Assembly (NCBI RefSeq): GCF_900101905.1
Contig: NZ_FNAJ01000008.1
Span: 248,001-312,000, forward strand
Length of the DNA stretch: 64,000 nt
Origin: Myxococcus virescens
Lineage (GTDB): Bacteria > Myxococcota > Myxococcia > Myxococcales > Myxococcaceae
Direction: 5' to 3'
Shown: positions 8,802 through 17,232 of the stretch, in pieces
Layout: each line of letters starts with the position of its first letter
Position numbering within the stretch: position 1 is the first letter of the stretch
The notes under the pieces: generated by a model
What the model saw: the letters and a program-made list of their open reading frames with translations, nothing else
The model's database searches: none
What the model was told of the DNA's origin: nothing
Position numbers and translations under genes: made by a program

Positions 8802-9476
8802 TCAGAAGCGTCCCATCACCCCAACGAGCGCACCGCCTTGAGTCAGGCCGAGCACCGGAGCAGCCTGGGCTTCCGGCAGCTCAGCGCGCGCTGTCCCGTG
8901 CGAAGGGCTCGATGATCGCGCAAGCCAGTAGCCCGTGAACGAACCGATGAGAGGAGTGACCAGCATCCCGACGGTGCCAATCCTCGCCACGCGATCGTGG
9001 CGGCTGGTCGTGAGCAAGGCGAATGGAACCGCTCCCAGTGCGGCGCCCAGGAAGGTGGGGCCGAAGTTGCCCCTCCCGTTGAACTTGTTCCCCGCGAGGT
9101 AGATGGCCAGCGACGTTCCGAGCGTGGTCCCCAGGCTCATTGGAATGGCAAACGTAAATGAGTCTCCGCAGCGCGTCAGCGAACAGTTGTTATCCAGCGC
9201 TGCACCGACCAATCCTCCCACCAGCGTGCCAGTGACGAGCCCAACGCCGCCCAGGAGCGTCCCAACGACCAGGTGCCCTCCAAGTGAGTAGTCATCATCC
9301 AGCGCCTCCCCGGAGCCCTGCGTCGGCGAGGCTGTGGACGGTGACTCAGTGGAGGACTGTGACGCCATGTCCACGGGAGGCTCGCGGACTTCCTCCTTGG
9401 AAAGCCCCTGTCCTCGCGCCAGCAGCGGCACCCACACCAGCCCCATGACCAGGACGCGCATCAGACGAGTCATCAT
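8802..9476 (-). CDS. exported hypothetical protein with glycine-rich membrane segments
   Basis: A 224-residue protein with a clear signal peptide (MMTRLMRVLVMGLVWVPL, cleavage near ARG/QG). A Ser/Pro/Thr-rich linker follows, then two long Gly/Leu/Val-rich stretches (about residues 70-100 and 140-200) that could form a glycine-zipper hairpin or outer-membrane strands. Two Cys in a CSLTRC loop separate them. The start is fixed by a GGAGG site seven bases before two adjacent ATGs; an upstream in-frame extension lacks such a site. No family is recognised. The gene is alone and convergent with the GrpB region. Confidence 0.75.
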   Translation of the reverse strand: MMTRLMRVLVMGLVWVPLLARGQGLSKEEVREPPVDMASQSSTESPSTASPTQGSGEALDDDYSLGGHLVVGTLLGGVGLVTGTLVGGLVGAALDNNCSLTRCGDSFTFAIPMSLGTTLGTSLAIYLAGNKFNGRGNFGPTFLGAALGAVPFALLTTSRHDRVARIGTVGMLVTPLIGSFTGYWLARSSSPSHGTARAELPEAQAAPVLGLTQGGALVGVMGRF

Positions 9477-9986
9477 CCCAATACCTCCGCGCAACGAGGA
9501 AACGAAGGACTTCGCTTCGCGCACCCTGGGGGGGAGATGGCCTTCATGAAAGGAATGCGGGTACGTCGGAGCAGGCTCCCCCACCGTCCGCCCTCGCCAC
9601 CATGCGATGAGAGCATGGTGGCTGTGACGGAGTCGTGACGGCACCACACGGCGTCCTGGCAGGATGAACGTCACGGTGCTGTACAGTTGGCCGAGCTCCG
9701 CGCCAGAGAGCCGTCGCTCCAGTCATTGACGTCGCTGACCAGTCGCCGCATCAGGCGCAGCGGGGGCAGTCGTAGACGTGCGGCACGATGACCGCTCCAC
9801 GGGAGCGGACTCGGCAGGGACCTTCTCCGAATGTCCGGCTCCTGGCACGCCACGGGTACGCCCACACATGGAGAGACGCGAGTGTCGCTCTGGGTGAAAC
9901 CTGGAGGCGCCCCAAACAATCCAAGAATCTTGGAAGGGTGAAGCAACTCCGCCGGGGAAGCCGCGAGAATGAGGGCAGGAGCTTAC
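9477..9986. other. 510-bp divergent intergenic region
   Basis: It separates the minus-strand membrane protein from the plus-strand LysM gene and should carry both promoters. No consensus -35/-10 pair or sigma-54 site was convincing. Short open frames here are Arg/Pro-rich shadows. Nothing else is seen. Confidence 0.5.
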
Positions 9987-10637
9987 ATGTCCATCTACCG
10001 CATCCGTCCCAACGATACCCTCTCCGGCCTGGCGGCCCGTTTCGGCACCACCGTGGAGAAGCTGGCCCGTGACAACAACATCACGAACCCCGACCTCATC
10101 TACGCTGGGAACACGCTGCGCATCGGGCACTCCGGTCGCGACAGCTTCGACGCTGGTGGCAGCCCTCAGGGCGTTCGCGGTGGAGGTTCCTCGGGTGGCG
10201 TGAGCGGTGGAGCGGACGTGGGCGGCCCGACGGGCGCGGGGCCCAGCAACGCGTCTGCCGCGATGCGTCGACTGGCGGATGCGGCCCGCTCGGCGGCCAT
10301 GGGCATGGGCGGCTACAACAGCCAGGGCCTGTGCGCCACGGGCGTCAGCCGGGCCATCCGCAACGCCCTGGGCATTGGCGTGTCGGGCAACGGCAACCAG
10401 ATTGACAACAACCTGCCGCGCGACAAGTTCAAGCAGGTCAACATGTCGCTGGAGGAGGCGCTGAAGATTCCGGGCCTCGTCCTCACCTGGGAGAGCACCT
10501 CCACGCGCCTGGGCAGCATCTACGGCCACACGGCCGTCACCCTGGGTGATGGTCACTCGTCCGCGAGCGACTTCATCGAGCGCAACACGACCAACAGCGG
10601 GCGCACGGGCTTCAAGGTCTTCATGCCCATCGCATAG
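9987..10637 (+). CDS. LysM domain protein with Cys/His peptidase-like C-terminal domain
   Basis: A 216-residue protein. Residues 2-46 form one LysM domain (YRIRPNDTLSGLAARFGTTV then NPDLIYAGNTLRIG), which binds peptidoglycan glycan chains. A Gly/Ser-rich linker (about 50-85) leads to a C-terminal domain with Cys116 (in GLCATGVSRAI) and His181 (in YGHTAVTLGDG). This Cys helix plus His strand arrangement is that of NlpC/P60 or CHAP peptidases, suggesting a peptidoglycan amidase or endopeptidase. There is no signal peptide, so export would need another route (for example as a type VI or phage-tail-like cargo) or the protein acts after lysis. The start is fixed by a GGAG site before the ATG. No immunity gene is adjacent. 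The peptidase call is inference from the motif pattern. Confidence 0.8.
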   Translation: MSIYRIRPNDTLSGLAARFGTTVEKLARDNNITNPDLIYAGNTLRIGHSGRDSFDAGGSPQGVRGGGSSGGVSGGADVGGPTGAGPSNASAAMRRLADAARSAAMGMGGYNSQGLCATGVSRAIRNALGIGVSGNGNQIDNNLPRDKFKQVNMSLEEALKIPGLVLTWESTSTRLGSIYGHTAVTLGDGHSSASDFIERNTTNSGRTGFKVFMPIA

Positions 10638-10663
10638 TGCCTGCCGCGCAGATGGCATCCCAT

Positions 10664-10697
10664 GAAGCCCCTGGCCCTGTTGAGGGTCGGGGGCTTC
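10664..10697 (+). terminator. hairpin terminator after the LysM gene
   Basis: Inverted repeats GAAGCCCC and GGGGCTTC, continued by GCCCT/AGGGT, lie 27 bases after the stop with a GTTG loop. TCGTTTCC follows, a weak T-rich tail. Confidence 0.6.
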
Positions 10698-11166
10698 GTC
10701 GTTTCCAGCGGAGGGAAAACGCGGGACGCGCTGCGTCCCATTCGAAGAGGCAGGGCTTGAGGCTCGCCTCGCCTTCGAGCCCGTCGCTGAACCGAAACCG
10801 CAGTGCCATGGGTTCGCGCGTCCCACCACCTCATTTGAGGGGGGTGTCAGGCTACACCAGGCCAGACGGAGGAAGGCACCACGCTTCATGCCGCGGGGGT
10901 GAGCTGTGAATGCGGGCGAGTCCCCAAACACCCTCCATCCAGAGGGCCTCCGCGCTGGGTGTGAGGCATCGGGTTCCCGCGCACGCGTCATTGAACATCG
11001 CCTTCGAGGTGATGCCCACGCGACCCAGGCGCAGCTCGCTGAGTGGCATCTCTCCACCGCTGGGGTCATCAAGGAACCAGTGGATGCGTACAGATTGCCC
11101 ACGAAGAGAATGGCTTTGCTGTTACCCTTCCCGCGCTTCCCCCGCGAGCCAAGGAGTCATTGCACG
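10698..11166. other. 469-bp stretch with a possible minus-strand remnant
   Basis: No intact gene. On the minus strand, from about 11095 to 10855, one frame reads like a real protein (it includes RIHWFLDDPSGGEMPLSEL and GRVGITSKAMFNDACAG) and lacks a start with a ribosome site. It could be a fragment of a gene disrupted by the neighbouring lipoprotein region. The family is not recognised. The right end should carry the promoter of the 11167 gene. Confidence 0.3.
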
Positions 11167-11778
11167 ATGCGATTCTTCAAGATGGCTGTCTATCTTTGTG
11201 CCGCCGTTCTCTTCCCTGCCTGCGGCGGAGAGGATGGGATGACCGGGCAGGACGACGCACTGGCGCAGCAGGAGTCAGCGGTGTCATCCGTGTCGCTTGA
11301 CGGATGCATCTACAGCATCTCCGCGTACCCGCAGCCAAACGTGACGCCGACTGTCTATGACGTCAAGCTCTTCCGCCAGCCCATTCCGACGTGTGTGTAT
11401 GGTTATGGCAGCGTGACCCTGGGCACGTCCGTCGTCTATGAGCCGACGCGGTCCGTGGCGGGGAACGCGCTGGGAATCGCCGCGAGCTATACCAAGAAGT
11501 CGAGCCTCAGCGGCAGCGCGCCCATCACCCTCAGCGTGCACCACGTGGACCCGGCCACACTGACCGTCATCCGGAGCAGCGGCTTGGGCGTCTTCATGGG
11601 GATGGGCAACATCGTGTCGGAGAACGTGGCGATTGCCGCGGACGGCACCACGGTGACCGTCTCGGGCTCGAAGACCGGCGTCATCTCGGGAGAGAGCGGC
11701 AGCGGGAGCCACTACACCGCGAGATATCCGGACTTCTTCACCAGCACCACGCCACCGACGATCATTGCGTTCCCGTGA
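11167..11778 (+). CDS. small lipoprotein of unknown function
   Basis: A 203-residue lipoprotein: signal peptide MRFFKMAVYLCAAVLFPAC with lipobox FPAC, then an acidic Gly/Asp/Gln linker. The mature part is rich in Thr, Ser, Val and Gly with alternating hydrophobic residues and few charges, which suggests an all-beta domain. Two Cys near the start (GCIYS and PTCVY) could form a disulfide. The ATG at 11167 follows an AAGGAG site; the open frame extends 260 bases further upstream but lacks a signal peptide there. No family is recognised. Stable hairpins follow the gene. Confidence 0.75.
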   Translation: MRFFKMAVYLCAAVLFPACGGEDGMTGQDDALAQQESAVSSVSLDGCIYSISAYPQPNVTPTVYDVKLFRQPIPTCVYGYGSVTLGTSVVYEPTRSVAGNALGIAASYTKKSSLSGSAPITLSVHHVDPATLTVIRSSGLGVFMGMGNIVSENVAIAADGTTVTVSGSKTGVISGESGSGSHYTARYPDFFTSTTPPTIIAFP

Positions 11779-11814
11779 GGCCTCGCCTCGCACCTCGGGC
11801 CACATGAGGTTTGG

Positions 11815-11906
11815 GGCGGGAGCAACCTCGTTCGAGGACTCCCGCCTCAAGGATCGGCCTGCTCCATACCCGAGCCTCGACTCCGAGGCCTCATCAGGAG
11901 CAGGCC
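11815..11906. terminator. two hairpins between convergent genes
   Basis: Hairpin one has arms 11815-11822 and 11839-11846. Hairpin two has 10-bp arms 11857-11866 and 11897-11906 with an inner GCCTCG/CGAGGC stem. They lie between the stop of the 11167 gene and the stop of the minus-strand ferritin-like gene, so they probably terminate both. Confidence 0.55.
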
Positions 11907-11912
11907 CGGGTC

Positions 11913-13157
11913 TCAATTCCAGAGCTCGCGCGAGAGCAGGTCCACCATCGCGACGGCGACCTCCGGTTCCGGCAGCCCCAGCGCCCGCAGGAGCGCCGCA
12001 TCGGTCGGCGCGGAGACCTCCGCACGCAGCGCCTCCACCGCGCGCTGACGTGCCGCGCGCACCGCCTCCTGCTCTGCGGACGGCAGTTGTTCTACCGCCC
12101 AACGGTCGATGGCCCAGGACAGGTCCGCGTGCCGGGTCTCGTCCTCGGCGATACGGACCATCGCCTCGCGCACCTCGTCGTCCTCCGCGTGCAGGGCCTG
12201 ATGGTGAGCCAGCAACGCGCCGTATGTCTCGCGCACGCAGCCCTCCACCGCGTTGTCCAGCGCCACCTCGAGCAGCGGCCTGGGCGGGAGCTGCGCCACC
12301 ACCGCGCGCGCAGGCGTCGCGCCATGACGACGCGCCAGTCGTCCACACACCTCCGTATGAGCCACCTCATCGAGTGCGCTGCGCAGCGCCGCCTGCTGAA
12401 GCTCGACCGCCGCGCCATGCAGCGCCAGCTCGTCCCGCAGCCTCAAGAAGGCCGTGATGGAGGCCTCCTCCAGGTGGGCGATGAGCGCGAAGTGCTGCCC
12501 CAGCTCATCCGCGCATGCAATCGAGCCATCCGAGCGGAGCCCCGCGGGCCTGCGCCCCACGGTGCACCCCTTCGTGCCCCGCTCCAGGATGTGGGTCTGC
12601 TTCACGTGCACCTCGCCCGAGGGTGTCACCTCCAGCAGGTACTGCGTCAGTTTGGAGCCCTCTCCACATGCAACCCCCTTCGTGGCGACGACGTTGAAGG
12701 TCCCGTCCGCGTTGGCCTTCACCGCGCCTTTCTCCAACTCGGTGCAGCTCAGGTTGTAGCGCCCCGCGAAGACCTGGAGCAGCGCCTCCTGAGGGGTGTC
12801 GATGTCGCCCAGGAAGGCCTGGAGCGCCTCTTGAGAGGTGTGGGCCTCCACCGCATCCCCTCGCGTCGTCACGAGGTAGTACGCGTAGCAATCCGGCTCG
12901 CAGCTGGAGCGAAACCCCTCCTCGGAGGAGAGGGCCTCGAGCTCCGCCTCAGAAACCTGATGCACTGGGTGTCCCGGATTGCGCAGGTCGCGCGGCAGCG
13001 GCAGCCAAGCGGGCTCAACATGACGCTGGCATGGCACCTCCGCGGGAGGCGGCGCCCACCGCAGGTGCTCGCGCCGCTCGAGCAGCTCGCGCGCCACAAG
13101 GAGCCGCGCTCGCCTTTCGCATGCGCCGTGTAATGCCCGGGCGGGACGAAACCTCAT
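11913..13157 (-). CDS. protein with C-terminal ferritin-like (diiron) domain
   Basis: About 414 residues. The N-terminal half (from about residue 60) has four Cys and motifs such as SCEPDCYAYYLVTT, of unknown fold. The C-terminal 170 residues form a four-helix ferritin-like domain with the expected metal ligands: EEAS in helix 1, DEVAHTE in helix 2, ETYGALLAHHQ in helix 3 and EDETRHADLSW in helix 4 (E...ExxH pattern twice). Such domains bind two iron atoms; oxidase or scavenging roles are inferred only. A second gene at 48375 encodes the same domain behind two transmembrane helices. The start is uncertain: the ATG at 13157 gives a basic, non-signal N-terminus, and an alternative frame near 13120 could hint at a frameshift. 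It is divergent from the DUF417 gene. Confidence 0.75.
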   Translation of the reverse strand: MRFRPARALHGACERRARLLVARELLERREHLRWAPPPAEVPCQRHVEPAWLPLPRDLRNPGHPVHQVSEAELEALSSEEGFRSSCEPDCYAYYLVTTRGDAVEAHTSQEALQAFLGDIDTPQEALLQVFAGRYNLSCTELEKGAVKANADGTFNVVATKGVACGEGSKLTQYLLEVTPSGEVHVKQTHILERGTKGCTVGRRPAGLRSDGSIACADELGQHFALIAHLEEASITAFLRLRDELALHGAAVELQQAALRSALDEVAHTEVCGRLARRHGATPARAVVAQLPPRPLLEVALDNAVEGCVRETYGALLAHHQALHAEDDEVREAMVRIAEDETRHADLSWAIDRWAVEQLPSAEQEAVRAARQRAVEALRAEVSAPTDAALLRALGLPEPEVAVAMVDLLSRELWN

Positions 13158-13227
13158 GACTGCATAGCGCGAGCGTTCGAGTCCGAAACCGTGGGCTCGG
13201 GCGCTTCCCACAGCAGGAGATCCATCC

Positions 13228-13836
13228 TTGTCCCGTATCGAGTCGCTCCTCCGCCTCGCCGCCCGTGCCGACCGCATCGGAATGAACGTCCTTCGCGTCG
13301 GCCTGATCGTCGTCCTCGTCTGGATTGGCTCGCTCAAGGTCGCCGAATACGAAGCCGACGGCATCGTCCCCTTCGTGGCCAACAGCCCGGTCATGAGCTT
13401 CGTCTATGCGTACGACGCCCCCGAATACCGGCAGCATATGAATGCCGAAGGCGCGCTCGTTCCCGCCAACCGCGCGTGGCACGAGGCGAACGGGACCTAT
13501 GGGTTCTCCTACCTGCTCGGCGGCGTGATCGTGCTCTTCGGCCTGCTCATCGCCGCCCATTGGTGGCGCCCGGAGCTCGGCGCGATCGGCAGCGCCCTCG
13601 TGATCGGCATGTCGGTAGTGACGCTCTCTTTTCTCGTCACGACACCTGAGAGCTGGGTGCCGGCGCTCGGCGACGCCCACCACGGCTTTCCGTGGCTGAG
13701 CGGCCGCGGGCGGCTGGTGGTCAAGGATGCAATCATGATTGGCGCCGCCATCGTCACCATGGCCGATTCCGCGCGGGTCTGGCTGGCGCAGCGCAAGCCG
13801 CAGCCGGCCGAGCGGCTCCACCGCGCCGCCGCCTGA
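13228..13836 (+). CDS. DUF417 family inner-membrane protein (YkgB/RclC-like)
   Basis: A 202-residue DUF417 membrane protein with four hydrophobic segments (about residues 22-40, 88-110, 118-140 and 165-185). E. coli members include RclC, made during reactive chlorine stress, and YkgB; biochemical function is unknown. The family signature is clear: RADRIGMNVLRVGLIVVLVW, then LKVAEYEADGIVPFVANSP. The start is TTG, with an AGGAGA site eight bases upstream; the next ATG (13282) would cut off the conserved ARADRIG segment. The gene converges with an ECF sigma gene, with only five bases between the stops. Base composition is less extreme than in neighbours, so transfer is possible. Confidence 0.88.
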   Translation: MSRIESLLRLAARADRIGMNVLRVGLIVVLVWIGSLKVAEYEADGIVPFVANSPVMSFVYAYDAPEYRQHMNAEGALVPANRAWHEANGTYGFSYLLGGVIVLFGLLIAAHWWRPELGAIGSALVIGMSVVTLSFLVTTPESWVPALGDAHHGFPWLSGRGRLVVKDAIMIGAAIVTMADSARVWLAQRKPQPAERLHRAAA

Positions 13837-13841
13837 GAGCG

Positions 13842-14372
13842 CTACTCCTCCATGCACGCGCGGAGTTCACGCTTCGCGCGGTGCAGGAGCACGGCGACGT
13901 TGCCAGGTGTGGTGCCAAGGAGATCCGCCACACGGACACCCGGCTGATCCTCGAGCAGGCGCAGCGTCACCACCTGGCGCTGCACCGCGGCGAGCTTCTC
14001 CACGCATTGGAAGGCGAGCACATGCGCCTCGGCATGCGCGATGAGCGAATCGACGCTCTCCCGATCATCAGCCAGGCTCTCGACCACTTCACTGTCGCTG
14101 AGATGCGGCCGCGCGAGTTCGTGGCGCCGCCTCTTGTTCCGCGAGTGGTTTCGCACGAGGATCGCGAGGAGGTTGCGGCTGTCGTCCTCCTCGTACGCGA
14201 GCTTCCGCGCGTGGGGCAGGCCGAGGAAGGTCGCGAAGGCGTCCTGGACGGCGTCGAGCGCATCGTCGGCGAGCAGGCCCTCGTTTCGAGCCACCGCCGC
14301 GAGCGCGCCGCGATGGTCGCGCACCAGGCTGGTGACCCAGGAAAAGAACCCCTTCTCGTCGTTGCGCTCCAT
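13842..14372 (-). CDS. ECF-type RNA polymerase sigma factor
   Basis: A 176-residue ECF sigma factor. Region 2 spans about residues 25-95 (DALDAVQDAFATFL, then NLLAILVRNHSRNKRRRHE), and region 4 about 115-172 with a helix-turn-helix (LLEDQPGVRVADLLGTTPGN then VAVLLHRAKRELR). It would direct RNA polymerase to specific promoters in response to a signal. An AAGGAG site precedes the ATG. No anti-sigma gene is adjacent: upstream lies a 300-bp stretch without an intact gene and downstream the convergent DUF417 gene. Regulation is therefore unclear. Target promoters cannot be read from the sequence. Confidence 0.88.
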   Translation of the reverse strand: MERNDEKGFFSWVTSLVRDHRGALAAVARNEGLLADDALDAVQDAFATFLGLPHARKLAYEEDDSRNLLAILVRNHSRNKRRRHELARPHLSDSEVVESLADDRESVDSLIAHAEAHVLAFQCVEKLAAVQRQVVTLRLLEDQPGVRVADLLGTTPGNVAVLLHRAKRELRACMEE

Positions 14373-14689
14373 CTCCAGCTCCTTCCAGCGGCAGATCCGG
14401 CAAGCAACCGTCGCCGCCTCGCGAAGCTTCCTGCCCGCCTTTCGTTACGTCGAAAGGGCGCAACGTAGCCGATGCGCCGATGCGCATTCCACCCAACTTC
14501 CTGATGGCGACGACTTCCGCGGCTGCGTCGACAAGGCCGCTAGCAACCGCAACCGCAACCGCGCCGAGAGCGAACGTGGCCAATTGTTCGGCCAACGTGA
14601 CCTTCGTCGAGAGCATGGGACGGATATCAACCCTGTTGAGGGTGGCTGGCTGGAGCAGCGGAACGAGGAGGGCCGCCGAAGGGGACGGC
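14373..14689. other. 317-bp stretch upstream of the ECF sigma gene
   Basis: It should contain the sigma gene promoter. A minus-strand frame from the ATG at 14616 starts with a plausible hydrophobic segment (TFALGAVAVAVASGLVDAA) but runs on through the sigma gene in another frame and has no ribosome site, so I do not call it a gene. No repeats seen. Confidence 0.4.
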
Positions 14690-14885
14690 CGAGCTGTGGG
14701 CCCTTCGGGTGGTGGAAGAGAGACTCTGGTTCACGATGACGCCGATGTCCGCCCGGATGCTCCGGCCGAAGGGAGTCGTCTTCCGGGCGCTGCGAGGCGC
14801 CTCGAGCCATGCGGAGCTGTCGATTGCCTTCGGCGGGCAAACCGCCCTCCCCCGCCGCCGCGCACCTCCGCGCCGTGGCGCATGA
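14690..14885 (+). pseudogene. remnant resembling the C-terminus of a LysR-type regulator
   Basis: In one frame the sequence reads LWALRVVEERLWFTMTPMSA, then MLRPKGVVFRALRGASSHAE and LSIAF, ending at TGA 14883-14885. The segment GVVFRxLxG...xELSIAF matches the last strands of the LysR substrate-binding domain (usual form GVVYRPLxxPxPxxELALAW). The helix-turn-helix and most of the effector domain are missing. It is not preceded by a start with a ribosome site. Identification rests on about 30 residues and is tentative. Confidence 0.4.
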
Positions 14886-14921
14886 GGCCGCGGCGCGGAG
14901 GCAGTCGTCACAGCGAAGCCG

Positions 14922-16370
14922 CTACGGCATGGGCCGTGAGCTCGCCGACGGCGCGGACGGAACCGCGGGCCAGCCATTGGGCCACGTGATTGCATCCACG
15001 AGCATCACCCGCGCCGTGTGGGCGCTGTTCCACGCGTGGTAGACCATGTACATGTCACCGCGCGGCCCGGTGACGACGGAGTTGTGTCCCGGCCCCACCC
15101 AGCCACCACCCGTCTTGAGAATCGGCGAGCCCAGCTTGGTGTACGGGCCCAGCGGGCTCGTCGCCCGCGCGACGCCCACGGCGTAGGTGCTGTTGTAGTA
15201 CGCGTTACCGCTATAGAAGAGGTAGTAGTAGCCGCCCCGAGCGACGACCCATGGCGCCTCGACGACGCCGCCCTCCCACGACAGGTTGTTGCTGATGAGC
15301 GTCTGGCGCGAGCCCACCAGCGACAGGCCATCCGCGGACAGCGCCTGCCCGTAGATGGGCGTCGGCCGCCCCACCGCATTGCCGTCCGCCTTCCACACCA
15401 GGTAGGGCGCCCCGGTGGTGCTCGTGAAGAAGGTGGCGTCAATCATCCCCATCGCTGTGTCATGCACGAGCGGCCGGCCAATGTCCGTGAAGGGCCCGAG
15501 CGCGCTCGCCGACGTCGCCGCGCCGATGGACAGCTTCCCGTTCGAGTGCCGCGCGGTGAAGTAAGCGACGTAGCGCGTCCCCACCTTGTGGATTTCCGGC
15601 GCCCAGAAGTCGCCCGTCGCCCAGGTGGGCTTCGACGCCGACGGGAAGATGGAGCCCGCGCTCGTCCACGTCACCAGGTCCTTCGACGTGCGCAGGGGGA
15701 ACGCATTCGCCGCGCCGCCGGACGTGCACGCGGCGACGTACCGCGTCCCATCATGGATGACGCCTGGGTCCGCGCAATCCACGGGGACCACCGGGTTCCG
15801 GTACAGGCCGCCGCACCCCGTGTAGCGGAAGGACATGCCGCACGCGCCAGTTCCACTGAAGTACGGCCTCCACCCGTTGGAGAGCAGCGCGTACGAGTTG
15901 CTGCCCTCGTTCGTGCAGGCCCGGTCCCAGAACACGCGCCCGCTCACGTCGTCGTACTGAGCGGGGTGTCCCGACGGGTGCAGCCACGACGCGGCATAGG
16001 TGACGCGCGTCGAGCACGCGGTGGCCCCTGCACAGTCCGTGTCGAGCGCCATGACACACGCGTTGCTGCCGGTGAAGTACGGCCGCCAGCCGTTCGAGAG
16101 CACCGCATACGAGTTGCTGCCCTCGTTGATGCAGGTGCCATCCCACGTCACCAAACCGCTCGCGATGTCGTACTGCGCGGTGTGCCCCGAGGGGCGAATC
16201 CACCTTTCGCCGTAGGTGATGCGCGTGCTGCATGCGAGCGACGCACCGGCGGTGCCTACCGGGGCATCCTCCGCGAGCGGCGTGTCGATGTGCTCGTCGC
16301 CACAGCCGGATGCAAAGGCAGAGACGGCGCACACCACTGTGAGCGCCAGGATGCGAGGGAACTTCCTCAT
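14922..16370 (-). CDS. lipoprotein glycosidase, GH43-like, with duplicated N-terminal domain
   Basis: A 482-residue exported lipoprotein (signal peptide MRKFPRILALTVVCAVSAFA, lipobox ASGC with Cys23). Two tandem domains of about 68 residues follow, each beginning CSTRxTY and ending in a Cys, sharing EGSNSYAxLSNGWRPYF; they look like disulfide-bonded carbohydrate-binding modules. The C-terminal 300 residues form a five-bladed propeller of GH43 type: catalytic base Asp in DCADPGVIHDG, pKa-modulating Asp in GMIDATFF and acid Glu in VVEAPWVV. The family hydrolyses arabinans, xylans and related side chains, so this cell-surface enzyme probably digests plant-type polysaccharide. The start ATG at 16370 places the signal peptide correctly. 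An AT-rich segment upstream may hold its promoter. Confidence 0.85.
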   Translation of the reverse strand: MRKFPRILALTVVCAVSAFASGCGDEHIDTPLAEDAPVGTAGASLACSTRITYGERWIRPSGHTAQYDIASGLVTWDGTCINEGSNSYAVLSNGWRPYFTGSNACVMALDTDCAGATACSTRVTYAASWLHPSGHPAQYDDVSGRVFWDRACTNEGSNSYALLSNGWRPYFSGTGACGMSFRYTGCGGLYRNPVVPVDCADPGVIHDGTRYVAACTSGGAANAFPLRTSKDLVTWTSAGSIFPSASKPTWATGDFWAPEIHKVGTRYVAYFTARHSNGKLSIGAATSASALGPFTDIGRPLVHDTAMGMIDATFFTSTTGAPYLVWKADGNAVGRPTPIYGQALSADGLSLVGSRQTLISNNLSWEGGVVEAPWVVARGGYYYLFYSGNAYYNSTYAVGVARATSPLGPYTKLGSPILKTGGGWVGPGHNSVVTGPRGDMYMVYHAWNSAHTARVMLVDAITWPNGWPAVPSAPSASSRPMP

Positions 16371-16389
16371 GGAACCACCTCCAGATGGA

Positions 16390-16435
16390 GGGGCACGAAC
16401 TAACACGAAATATATGCAAAACAAGAAATGCAAGC
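16390..16435 (-). promoter_or_regulatory. AT-rich upstream segment, probable promoter region of the GH43 gene
   Basis: This is one of the most AT-rich patches in the window, with TATAT and TTGTTTTGCA on the minus strand, 20-65 bases before the GH43 start. No exact -35/-10 pair with good spacing could be assigned. Confidence 0.35.
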
Positions 16436-16529
16436 CCTCTACGCCCCGGCCAATGTCCTTCAGTCGACCAGCGACAACAGCACTTGAACCTCCACCCGCA
16501 TGAGCACCGGGACACGCACGGCTGGCGCG

Positions 16530-16835
16530 CTATCCATTCAATGGGGCCGCCGGAGCCGCCTTGGACGAGCACCCACGCTGATACGCCTCCAGCGCCCGCT
16601 TGAACCGCGCTCGCTCTTCCTCGGGCCATTCCTTGGGGAACTTCGCCACCGCTTGCTGTGGGTCCGCGACCGCTTCCCGGCAATGGCCCTGGTGGAAGGC
16701 CACCAGGGCTGAGGTCTCGAGCGCATGGGGATTCTCGGGTGCGAAGCGTCGCCCCACCTTCGCCAAGGGCTCTGCTTCCGCGTACTTCCCTTCCTGCGCT
16801 CGCAGCCACGCCAACTCCCACAGCGGACACGGCCA
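16530..16835 (-). pseudogene. truncated C-terminal part of a TPR protein
   Basis: The minus strand reads as about 95 residues of helical repeats: WELAWLRAQEGKYAEAEPLA, then RFAPENPHALETSALVAFHQ and AVAKFPKEWPEEERARFKRA. The alternation of small and aromatic residues is that of tetratricopeptide repeats, ending in a Cys and Ala/Pro tail. The upstream sequence in the same frame is not protein-like and there is no start codon with a ribosome site, so the 5' part is lost. It was probably the C-terminus of a larger TPR or serine/threonine kinase-TPR protein. Confidence 0.5.
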
Positions 16836-17232
16836 CACTGGCGACGAGCTTCGTATCGACACGTTGAATCGGTGTGGATTCGAGCAGGCAGCCACGCCGG
16901 TGCTTGCGTCAACGTGGATGGCGTTGACGAGAACCCCTTCTCGGCCTCCCACGCTTGAGGACAACGACTTCGCACCCCTGATGAACGACGCCCCGAAGGA
17001 AGAGACGCGCATCCGGGAAGTGGCCGCTTTATTGGGCTGGGCGGATCCCCGCGTCCGCGCGAAAGTCGACACGGCTTCCAACCCGGGCCCCCATCCCGCT
17101 ACTGCGAGGTCAGGCAGCCCTGCTCGCCGCCTGGGGCGACTGCTCGAAGGAGGCCCACTGTGCCCGGCGCGAGGTCGGATTGTCGACTCGCAGCACGCCC
17201 TCCTATCCCCTGCGACGGTGAGTGCGCAATGA
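16836..17232. other. 397-bp stretch with small coding-like scraps
   Basis: No intact gene. A plus-strand frame ending near 17220 reads LLAAWGDCSKEAHCARREVG, which looks like a piece of a Cys-containing exported protein, but it has no start and is only about 30 residues. The rest shows no repeats or RNA signals. Confidence 0.3.

Noticed and set aside
9723..11102. 459-residue minus-strand frame
   Set aside because: It overlaps the LysM gene on the other strand and lacks domains or normal composition.
14089..14616. 175-residue minus-strand protein with a hydrophobic start
   Set aside because: It runs through the ECF sigma gene in another frame and lacks a ribosome site.
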